From assembly GCA_030632405.1 (NCBI GenBank), contig DAOVUU010000183.1, positions 1-5,908 of the forward strand: DNA of 5,908 nucleotides. The letters are read 5' to 3'. The notes beneath the pieces were generated by a model. The model made no database searches. It saw only the letters and a list, made by a program, of their open reading frames with translations, and was not told the DNA's origin. Shown here one piece after another: positions 1 through 5,667 of the stretch; within the stretch, counting starts at the first letter, position 1; each line of letters opens with the position of its first letter. This DNA comes from Desulfobulbaceae bacterium. GTDB lineage: Bacteria; Desulfobacterota; Desulfobulbia; Desulfobulbales; Desulfocapsaceae. A program made the position numbers and the translations under genes.

Positions 1-732
1 CTGATTGGTACCTTTATCGGCATTCTACCGGCGGAAGGTGGAACAGTGGCTTCATTTATAGGATATAACGAAGCCAAACGATTTTCCAAGACTCCGGAAA
101 AATTCGGTACCGGCTGTCTGGAAGGCATTGCAGCACCCGAATGCGCTAACAACTCTGCAACAGGGGGGGCCATGATACCGACTATGGCACTTGGAATACC
201 GGGCAGCGGTACTACCGCTGTTATTCTCGGGGCCCTGCTGATTCACGGCATGCGTCCTGGACCATTGCTGTTTATCCAGAATGCTGATGTGGTATACGCT
301 GTTTTTATAGGTATGTTTTTTGCCAATCTCATGTTTTTAGGTCTCGGCCTTGGCGGCGCAAAAATATTTTCACAGATTCTGCGGGTTCCCAATTATGTAT
401 TAAGCCCGATCATCCTTGTTCTCTGTCTGGTCGGAACCTATGCTCTTCATAATAATATGGCTGATGTCTGGATTATGCTGGTTTGCGGGCTCGTAGGCTA
501 TAAGATGAAATCATATGGCTTTGCCGCAGCACCAATAGTGCTTGGACTCGTCCTCGGTGAATTGATAGAGATATCTTTACGCCGTTCATTGATCGTATTT
601 GACAACAACGTCTTCGTGTTTTTTACGCGACCGTGGTCCCTTCTTTTTATTGTTCTGACAATCCTGGGTTTATGTGCTCCGATGATTACGTCATGGCTGG
701 AAAATCGCGGTAAGAAAGCCAACGCAAGTTAG
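1..732 (+). CDS. tctA: Tripartite tricarboxylate transporter permease, TctA family (C-terminal half, 5' end outside window)
   Basis: This is the large membrane subunit of a TTT-family secondary transporter. Such systems import carboxylates (citrate or related acids) with a small TctB subunit and a periplasmic TctC binding protein. The frame is open from base 1, giving 243 residues of a protein usually near 500, so about half is missing upstream. The family signatures are clear: ILPAEGGTVASFIGY near the start, then GIAAPECANNSATGGA and IPTMALGIPGSGTTAVILGA, followed by LLIHGMRPGPLLF. Several hydrophobic membrane segments follow, and the end is a short basic tail after a final helix (RPWSLLFIVLTILGLCAPM). 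The first Met codon (46) lies inside the conserved region and is not the start. The TTT substrate is not predictable from TctA. No tctB or tctC gene follows it here; they could lie upstream. A hairpin after the stop suggests its transcript ends before the redox genes. Confidence 0.93.
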   Translation: MIGTFIGILPAEGGTVASFIGYNEAKRFSKTPEKFGTGCLEGIAAPECANNSATGGAMIPTMALGIPGSGTTAVILGALLIHGMRPGPLLFIQNADVVYAVFIGMFFANLMFLGLGLGGAKIFSQILRVPNYVLSPIILVLCLVGTYALHNNMADVWIMLVCGLVGYKMKSYGFAAAPIVLGLVLGELIEISLRRSLIVFDNNVFVFFTRPWSLLFIVLTILGLCAPMITSWLENRGKKANAS

Positions 733-759
733 CCTTAATAAATTGAAGTTTATGAACTG

Positions 760-791
760 TTCAGTACCTGCATCTTGCGGGTACTGAATTT
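760..791 (+). terminator. 12-bp hairpin after tctA: probable terminator or attenuator
   Basis: The arms TTCAGTACCTGC (760-771) and GCGGGTACTGAA (777-788) pair over 12 positions with one G-U pair and a 5-base loop (ATCTT). The arm is followed by only three T (789-791), so it is a weak intrinsic terminator by the usual criterion. It lies 28 bases after the tctA stop and 28 bases before the next start codon. It could terminate the transporter transcript, attenuate the downstream redox operon, or be a dyad operator, since the outer nine base pairs are perfect. The stem itself is plain; its role is inferred. Confidence 0.55.
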
Positions 792-802
792 CCAACCATT
801 AC

Positions 803-809
803 AGAGGAG
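803..809 (+). promoter_or_regulatory. Ribosome binding site that fixes a GTG start at 816
   Basis: AGAGGAG directly abuts a TTG codon at 810, which leaves no spacer for that codon. It lies 6 bases before the GTG at 816, an ordinary distance. The ferredoxin therefore most likely starts at GTG 816, two codons inside the longest open frame. Confidence 0.75.
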
Positions 810-815
810 TTGTTT

Positions 816-1361
816 GTGAAAGCTATCGCGGTTCATCTTGATCGCTGTACCGGTTGCAAAACCTGTGAACTTTATTGTGCAACGGAGAGGGGCAGTAATG
901 CCAAAACGTTGTTGCAGGCGGTACAGGAAACACCGCTTCCCCAGGCACGAGTTCGAGTTGAGGGAAGCTCTGAGGTGCCGATTGCTCTTCAGTGTCGTCA
1001 ATGCGCCCAGGCCCCCTGCGTGGATTCCTGCCTGACTGGTGCATTGAGGCGTGATCCTGAATCAGGTACGGTTGTTATTCACGAAAATGATTGTATCGGC
1101 TGCTGGACATGCACTCTGTTTTGTCCCTATGGCGTCATCTATCCATGGCCGGAACGAAAAATTGCTTTAAAATGTGATCGCTGCCTTTATATGGAAAGCC
1201 CGGTTTGTGTGGACGCTTGTCCTACCAATGCGCTGGAACTGGTAGACATAGAAAAATACGAAGAATTTACACGTCGCAAGAGGTTAGAGACTGCAGCAGG
1301 CCTGCAGGAAAACGAACACCTTGCCGGCAAGCTCTTGTTGGATTTAGTGCAGACACGGTAA
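816..1361 (+). CDS. Four-cluster [4Fe-4S] ferredoxin-type electron transfer protein (CooF/HycB/DmsB-like)
   Basis: This is a soluble electron carrier of 181 residues with no signal peptide or membrane segment, so it is probably cytoplasmic. Sixteen cysteines fall into four groups: 11/14/17/21, 60/63/68/72, 93/96/99/103 and 120/123/131/135. This is the pattern of the four-cluster subunits CooF, HycB and DmsB. The last group has the wider CxxCx7CxxxCP spacing typical of the family, and the second ends in CL rather than CP. The start is GTG, chosen for ribosome-binding-site spacing. The gene sits directly before a CODH-like protein and an FAD/NAD(P) oxidoreductase, the arrangement in which CooF carries electrons between CODH and a partner. 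I read it as the electron conduit of this operon. Because the CODH partner is degenerate, calling it CooF in the strict sense would overstate the case. The C-terminal 40 residues are charged and helical, without further motifs. Confidence 0.9.
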   Translation: MKAIAVHLDRCTGCKTCELYCATERGSNAKTLLQAVQETPLPQARVRVEGSSEVPIALQCRQCAQAPCVDSCLTGALRRDPESGTVVIHENDCIGCWTCTLFCPYGVIYPWPERKIALKCDRCLYMESPVCVDACPTNALELVDIEKYEEFTRRKRLETAAGLQENEHLAGKLLLDLVQTR

Positions 1362-1427
1362 ACAGAAAGTGAACCGGGGCATTAAGAATCAGGAAGCTGA
1401 ATTTTAAGGAATCAGGAGTTAATTTAT

Positions 1428-2924
1428 ATGGAAACAATTCATCTGAAAACGGTTGACCCGGTCAGCCAGGAGCTTCTTCGTTTCGCAGCACAGCGTGGAA
1501 TAGAACTGCCCTGGGAACGGTATGAGAAACTTCAGCCGCAGGATGGGTTCTTGAGGCTGGGGCTGAGCTGTCCGTTTGGATGCATGCAGGGACCATGTCG
1601 TATCGACCCATTTGGTCGTGGTGCCGGAAAAGGAATATGTGGACTCGGTCGGGATGAAATGGTAGCTGGGACCCTGCTTCGTCTCTGTCTGCAGGGGGCT
1701 ATGGATGCAATGGGTTCTGCCGCCACGCTTGAGACTGTTCCTGAAGTACAGTTTTCTGACACCCTCGGTAAGATGGTTTCCTCGGTATTGGCCGAGAACG
1801 GGCAAGCGGACCTTAACGGTAGCGATATTTTGAAGGGCGCATCTATGCTCGGTCGGTCGTCATCTACCTGTCAGGAATTACTTGTGCAGTCGTTTCGTTT
1901 GAGTCTTCTCACTCTGGGATTTTTAGAGCAGGAGAACGAACAGGTATCTGCCGGTACTAAAAAATGTGATGTCGGCTACACTATTGTAGATAAGTATCCG
2001 GTCTGTATCGGTTTCAGCGGTCAACCGTCCGTTGAGTTTGTTCAGCAACTGGAGGTAGAATCCAGACAGGGGCCTGGCGCATCTGTTGCGCTCGTCTCTT
2101 TAGGTGAGTGGATCAGTCTGAAAGATCGATTTATGCCAATAGCCTGTACGTCCGGTGAGTCTGAACTGCTGATGAGCAGTGGTGCAATTCATCTGCTGGT
2201 TGCAGGGCCGGGAACAGATCCGGGCCTTATTGACCTTTGCAGAGAAATGAAGATCCCGGTTGCTGTTGCTGCTGATATTGCGGAGTCGTCAGATGTTGTT
2301 CAACGTGCCCGTCAAATGTCTTCAACAGTGTCACAGATGAGCCTGTTTACTGACGCTTCACAGGCAGGAGACGTCGAGGTTGTAATGTCAAATAAGGATT
2401 CGGCGCGGATGTTTGGAGAAGATTCCAAAGTGAAAATTGCACTTATCGGTGGAACTGACAGTCCGCAGATGTCCCTTGGTCAGCTTCCTGTTGAACTGGC
2501 AAATGGAATTCAAGATCAGGGTTTTCGCGTTGCAGGATGGGGAGACACCGCACTGTGGATGATTAAAAACGGGTTGACTTCAGATGAACAAAAATCAGAG
2601 GTACTGATTCTTGAAGACCGCCAGGGACCCTTGCTGGCGGTAAAAGATCTGGCAGAAAAAGACCAACTGGGCCGTCTTCAGGGAATCTGCTTTACCGGCC
2701 TTAAAAATTCCGGTGAGCTCGCTATGGCCTTGGGGCTTGCATATCTTGGATGCCCTGTCAGTGTGGCAGCACCGATACCGGTTCAGGGAAGTCAGTTGGT
2801 AAAAGATACAATGGCCGAGATGGTACAGTCAAATGGTGGAGAATTAAACCACTATGATCATGTACCACAGGCCAAAGAGATTCTAGAGTGGTTTACAACG
2901 CTGTCAATCAAGGGAGCTGCGTAG
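1428..2924 (+). CDS. CODH (CooS)-like iron-sulfur protein lacking most catalytic cluster ligands
   Basis: This 498-residue protein is homologous along its length to the catalytic subunit of anaerobic Ni-Fe CO dehydrogenase (usually about 630 residues). Family signatures are VDPVSQELLRFA (9-20), PWERYEKLQPQ (28-38), CMQGPCRIDPFG (52-63) and KGICG (68-72). Cys48, 52, 57 and 71 match the B-cluster, with CX3C in place of the usual CX2C. Against the C. hydrogenoformans CODH-II pattern, both D-cluster cysteines are replaced (Asp39, Ser47). Of the six C-cluster ligands only two have candidates: Cys240 (ACTSGESELLMSSG) and Cys421 (GICFTG). The HGH, QCIMPS, VGCNNP and TGC positions read FSG, GPGTDP, IGGTDSP and WGD. 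The relay histidines and the stretch with the catalytic lysine are absent. The frame is unbroken, with a good ribosome binding site (AGGAG, 1414-1418), so it looks maintained rather than decayed. CO oxidation is unlikely; the true role is unknown. The alignment was done by eye from memory of the family. Confidence 0.85.
   Translation: METIHLKTVDPVSQELLRFAAQRGIELPWERYEKLQPQDGFLRLGLSCPFGCMQGPCRIDPFGRGAGKGICGLGRDEMVAGTLLRLCLQGAMDAMGSAATLETVPEVQFSDTLGKMVSSVLAENGQADLNGSDILKGASMLGRSSSTCQELLVQSFRLSLLTLGFLEQENEQVSAGTKKCDVGYTIVDKYPVCIGFSGQPSVEFVQQLEVESRQGPGASVALVSLGEWISLKDRFMPIACTSGESELLMSSGAIHLLVAGPGTDPGLIDLCREMKIPVAVAADIAESSDVVQRARQMSSTVSQMSLFTDASQAGDVEVVMSNKDSARMFGEDSKVKIALIGGTDSPQMSLGQLPVELANGIQDQGFRVAGWGDTALWMIKNGLTSDEQKSEVLILEDRQGPLLAVKDLAEKDQLGRLQGICFTGLKNSGELAMALGLAYLGCPVSVAAPIPVQGSQLVKDTMAEMVQSNGGELNHYDHVPQAKEILEWFTTLSIKGAA
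2910..2916 (+). promoter_or_regulatory. Ribosome binding site that fixes a GTG start at 2924
   Basis: AAGGGAG lies inside the end of the CODH-like gene, 7 bases before the GTG at 2924. That GTG shares its G with the preceding TAG stop (TAGTG), a one-base overlap typical of translational coupling. The flavoprotein frame stays open further upstream to a GTG at 2888. Starting at 2924 instead places the dinucleotide-binding strand (MDAVIVGGG) at the very N-terminus, as expected for this family. Confidence 0.75.
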
Positions 2925-4186
2925 TGGATGCCGTTATCGTCGGTGGTGGGGTCGCAGGCATGCAGGCTGCGTTGGCCTTTCGCTGGCAGTGGCCGGATAA
3001 AACCATTACGCTCGTAGATACAGAAAAAGAGGTTGGTTATTATCGCACACTGTTGCCGCAGTTTATGAACCAGACCATGACCGAAAAAAAACTCTTTTTC
3101 TGGGGGTTGCAGGACGATCCCCGGCTGAAAGTGATTTCAGGTGTAACGGTCGAATCTGTTGATCCCAGGAACAGGTGCCTTTTCCTGGACAATCACGAAA
3201 AGGTATACTATCGGCGATTGCTTATTGCTTCCGGGGGACGGCCGATTGTGCCCGGGGTTTGTTCCCCCCGTGACTGCAATGGCATCTTTCCGGTGAGAAG
3301 TCTGACGGTGGCAAGAGAGGCTCGTGACTGGCTGCCCAAACATCCGGAGGTTGTGGTGGTCGGAGGAGGACTGGTTGGAGTCAAAACGGCGGCCCACCTG
3401 GCCGGGCATAACTTTTCGGTCAGCCTCATTGAAAAAGAGAACCAGCTGTTGCCCCAGGCCTTGTCCGCTGCAGCGTCACGGCTTGTTGAGGCCCATCTCC
3501 AGCAGAAAAATATCCGTCTGCTCCTTGGTAGTACGGTGGAGGACGTTCAGGTTTCTCAAGGAAAGATAGGAGCGGTTCAGGCAGGTGGGAAGTGGTTGCC
3601 CTGCCAGACGTTATTTGTTGCGGCCGGTTCGCTGCCTGAACTGAATCTTTTGAGAGATTCAGACCTGCTGAATGAGGATCGTCTCGAAGTTACACCTGGT
3701 TTGCAGACCCTGGATAAAAATATTTTTGCCGCCGGTGATGCAGTGACCATCGTTAAAGATGGTCTCTTTACCCCCTGGACATGGCCCCAGGCTGTTGTTC
3801 AGGGAAAACTGGCAGCGCAAAATATGTATTCATCATCACCAAAATCGCTGAACTGCCTGTCCCGTGTTAACTGTATGAACCTGAACGGCCTCTCCCTGGT
3901 AGTTCTGGGAGTTCCTGTACCCGGAGCGCAGGTGAGTATCTATTCACGGCCCAAAGACGGGATCTATCGAGAACTTTTTCACCGGGATGGGAAAATTGTC
4001 GGCGGTGCGTTGATCGGAAATATCTCAAATGGTGGAAGATTGCACGGAATGATGAATAGTGGTGAAAATGTTGAAATCGGCTTTGATGAACTGTTGAAGC
4101 CGCAGATAAATACTTTTTTCAAAGGTTCTCCGAGTTGTACCAGATATAACCGGAGGGCTTCCGTATTGCAGCCTGAGGGAGTTTAA
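2924..4186 (+). CDS. FAD/NAD(P)-dependent oxidoreductase, NADH:rubredoxin/ferredoxin reductase type
   Basis: This is a 420-residue class of flavoprotein that moves electrons between NAD(P)H and an iron-sulfur partner. The FAD-binding glycine motif VGGGVAG is at residues 6-12. LLIASGGRP (99-107) matches the conserved ATG-like strand. A second dinucleotide fold follows with VVVGGGLVG (144-152); its second strand ends in an acidic residue (SLIEKE, Glu170), which favours NAD over NADP. NIFAAGDAV (267-274) is the second FAD motif. No redox-active CxxxxC or CxxC pair is present, which argues against thioredoxin reductase or lipoamide dehydrogenase and for the rubredoxin/ferredoxin reductase group. 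The C-terminal domain resembles that of the same group. The gene overlaps the CODH-like gene by one base, and in known cooF-cooS-FNOR operons this position holds the flavoprotein that couples the ferredoxin to NAD(P). I infer the same coupling here, with an unknown donor. NAD preference is a guess from one residue. Confidence 0.88.
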   Translation: MDAVIVGGGVAGMQAALAFRWQWPDKTITLVDTEKEVGYYRTLLPQFMNQTMTEKKLFFWGLQDDPRLKVISGVTVESVDPRNRCLFLDNHEKVYYRRLLIASGGRPIVPGVCSPRDCNGIFPVRSLTVAREARDWLPKHPEVVVVGGGLVGVKTAAHLAGHNFSVSLIEKENQLLPQALSAAASRLVEAHLQQKNIRLLLGSTVEDVQVSQGKIGAVQAGGKWLPCQTLFVAAGSLPELNLLRDSDLLNEDRLEVTPGLQTLDKNIFAAGDAVTIVKDGLFTPWTWPQAVVQGKLAAQNMYSSSPKSLNCLSRVNCMNLNGLSLVVLGVPVPGAQVSIYSRPKDGIYRELFHRDGKIVGGALIGNISNGGRLHGMMNSGENVEIGFDELLKPQINTFFKGSPSCTRYNRRASVLQPEGV

Positions 4187-4189
4187 CAG

Positions 4190-4915
4190 ATGATTGTATA
4201 TAAAGAGGTTTGTGTCGGGTGCGGGCGTTGTCAGCCGTATTGCCCGGCAGGAGCGATTTTCTATGAGGATCACAAAAGCGCGATTGATCAGGAGGCCTGT
4301 TATGAATGCGGGACCTGTCTGCGGAGTGAAATTTGCCCTGTTGGCGCAATCGTCGAACCACCCCATGTTTATGAATATCCACGTGCGCTCCGCAAATATT
4401 TCAGTGATCCTACATCAACACATGCAGTGACTGGGATTCAGGGTCGAGGGACTGAAGAATCCAAGACCAACGATGTGACACTGCGTTGTCCCCCGGGAAG
4501 CGTCGGGGTTGCAATTGAGATTGGCCGTCCCACTCTGGGAATGGGACTCAGGGATATTCAAAAGATTACCCGGGCACTTGCCCAAAGCGGAGAATATGAA
4601 ATTGAACCGAATAATCCGATTCATTCAATGATTCTAAATCCCGAAACAGGTGATTTAAAACCTGAGCTGCTTGATGAAAAGGTGTTAAGTGCCATTATAG
4701 AAATGCAGTTTGAAAAAGAGCGGCTGCCAGGGATTTTACAGACAATAAAGAAGGTGATCCCACAGCTTGACAGTGTCTTTACCCTGGATGTGGTGACGAT
4801 GCTGGACGAGGGGTTGTCAATACCGCAGGATATTTTGGATGTTATCAAATCAGAAGGGTTCATGTGGCGGCCCAATGCGAAGATAAATTTGGGCCTCGGC
4901 CGGGTTACTGAATAG
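4190..4915 (+). CDS. Two-cluster ferredoxin fused to an uncharacterised C-terminal domain (first paralog)
   Basis: The 241-residue protein opens with a bacterial 2[4Fe-4S] ferredoxin domain: Cys8/11/14/18 (CVGCGRCQPYCP) and Cys37/40/43/49 (CYECGTCLRSEICP). A linker with FSDPTSTH (71-78) leads into a region I do not recognise as any characterised family. That region includes GRGTEESKTNDVT (85-97), GVAIEIGRP (106-114), a mixed alpha/beta segment (165-205) and a closing RPNAKINLGLGR (227-238). The segment VLSAIIEM followed by a helix and SVFTLDVVTML could be a small ACT- or ferredoxin-like fold, but this is speculation. It starts 3 bases after the flavoprotein stop, with GAGGGAG (4175-4181) 8 bases before ATG, so it is co-transcribed. 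It probably accepts or delivers electrons for the operon. A second member of the same family begins at 5668, which makes it a recurrent component of the locus. Confidence 0.85.
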   Translation: MIVYKEVCVGCGRCQPYCPAGAIFYEDHKSAIDQEACYECGTCLRSEICPVGAIVEPPHVYEYPRALRKYFSDPTSTHAVTGIQGRGTEESKTNDVTLRCPPGSVGVAIEIGRPTLGMGLRDIQKITRALAQSGEYEIEPNNPIHSMILNPETGDLKPELLDEKVLSAIIEMQFEKERLPGILQTIKKVIPQLDSVFTLDVVTMLDEGLSIPQDILDVIKSEGFMWRPNAKINLGLGRVTE

Positions 4916-4924
4916 GATAAAGAT

Positions 4925-5572
4925 ATGACACACAGCTTACATCGAGAAGGGAAAATTGAATCGCTGGAGAAAGATTATGCAGTTTTTATCTATCCGGCGC
5001 GGGGGTACAATTATAAGGGGTCCGCACCTAAAGTACGTCGTCTGGTGGAGATTGTGTATCAGGTCGGGCCTGCCAACATGATTGCCACCACTCTCAGGAA
5101 AAACCTCTACAGCGGTGTTGAACCGGAAGCTGTACTTGACTCTATCAAAGAGGGATGCCGGGTTTTTACAGTGTTTAACAGTAGGGATAAAATCCGCGAC
5201 CTGCTTAAAAACCTCAAAGAGGCTGATCAGGGTATTTCCATCGTCGTCAGCGGCCTGATAGACAGGGTGCGTGATATTGCCGCCGAGGTGGGGATCAATC
5301 CCCATACCATTAACTTATCACTCGGGATTCACGGGGGCACCGAAAAGTTGCCGCCGGCGGATATACGCCAGTTCACCACCATGTGCGGTCATGCCATGAT
5401 ATCTCCAAAGCTGGTTCAGGATGTTATTCGAAGGGTAAAAACAGGCAAGGTGGATAGTTGGAAGGGGAGTATGATTCTTGCTAATCCTTGTGCCTGCGGG
5501 ATTTATAATCCCCATCGTTCCCAGGAAATGCTGGAAGATCTGTCTCCACTGTATACGGTTTCACGCTGGTGA
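4925..5572 (+). CDS. Uncharacterised protein with conserved-looking CGH and CxCGIxNPxR motifs
   Basis: I do not recognise a characterised family for this 215-residue protein. It has no signal peptide or membrane segment and looks like a soluble alpha/beta protein: DYAVFIYPARG (17-27), then a helix, and GISIVVSGLIDRVRDIAAEVG (103-123, strand then helix). Two late motifs stand out: TTMCGHAMIS (151-160, Cys154 and His156) and NPCACGIYNPHR (187-198, Cys189, Cys191 and His197). Three cysteines and one or two histidines in such glycine- and proline-bounded motifs could bind a metal or an iron-sulfur cluster, or form an active site; this is inference. The ATG at 4925 is preceded by AGGA (4914-4917), which overlaps the stop of the ferredoxin-fusion gene, so the two are translated from one message. 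Its placement right after the ferredoxin fusion suggests it is a partner of that protein rather than of the CODH-like protein. Confidence 0.8.
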   Translation: MTHSLHREGKIESLEKDYAVFIYPARGYNYKGSAPKVRRLVEIVYQVGPANMIATTLRKNLYSGVEPEAVLDSIKEGCRVFTVFNSRDKIRDLLKNLKEADQGISIVVSGLIDRVRDIAAEVGINPHTINLSLGIHGGTEKLPPADIRQFTTMCGHAMISPKLVQDVIRRVKTGKVDSWKGSMILANPCACGIYNPHRSQEMLEDLSPLYTVSRW

Positions 5573-5602
5573 AATACGGGATAAAAAAAACACTAAATAT
5601 CA

Positions 5603-5641
5603 TATGGCTAAGTAAAAAAAATCATATTTTACGATGCCATA
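5603..5641. repeat. Nested inverted repeat in A+T-rich gap
   Basis: Within the 95-bp gap (5573-5667), outer arms TATGGC (5603-5608) and GCCATA (5636-5641) enclose inner arms GTAAAA (5612-5617) and TTTTAC (5627-5632). A symmetrical 3x3 mismatch and a 9-base loop separate them. No T-run follows the outer arm, so this is a poor intrinsic terminator. It may be an operator or a leader structure before the second ferredoxin-fusion gene. The gap also carries ATCATAT twice, 22 bases apart (5599-5605 and 5621-5627). I see no convincing sigma-70 -35/-10 pair. Confidence 0.5.
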
Positions 5642-5667
5642 GTCAAATTTGAAAAAGGGTAAATGAA

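Noticed and set aside
810..815. TTG start at 810 for the four-cluster ferredoxin
   Set aside because: The ribosome binding site ends at 809 and leaves no spacer; GTG at 816 has a normal 6-base spacing.
1419..1805. 128-codon minus-strand open frame across the CODH-like gene start
   Set aside because: It is antisense to the conserved B-cluster region and even to the ribosome binding site of the gene; its translation resembles no protein family.
2888..2923. GTG start at 2888 for the flavoprotein
   Set aside because: It would add 12 residues with no homology before the FAD-binding strand and overlap the previous gene by 37 bases, while GTG at 2924 has a good ribosome binding site.
1428..2924. 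The CODH-like gene as a decaying pseudogene
   Set aside because: No stop or frameshift interrupts 498 codons, alignment to the family stays in one frame to the C-terminus, and it keeps a ribosome binding site and coupled downstream start. Loss is confined to cluster ligands and two segments.
3324..3569. 81-codon + strand open frame inside the flavoprotein gene
   Set aside because: It lies wholly within the NAD-binding region of a well-supported gene in another frame, has an arginine- and serine-rich composition typical of a shadow frame, and shows no motif.
4025..4382. Overlapping minus-strand open frames of 113 and 87 codons
   Set aside because: They are antisense to the end of the flavoprotein and the ferredoxin-fusion genes, carry no recognisable domain, and have low-complexity shadow composition.
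4937..5305. 122-codon minus-strand open frame
   Set aside because: It is antisense to the 215-residue gene, with no motif and no sensible context for a gene on the opposite strand.
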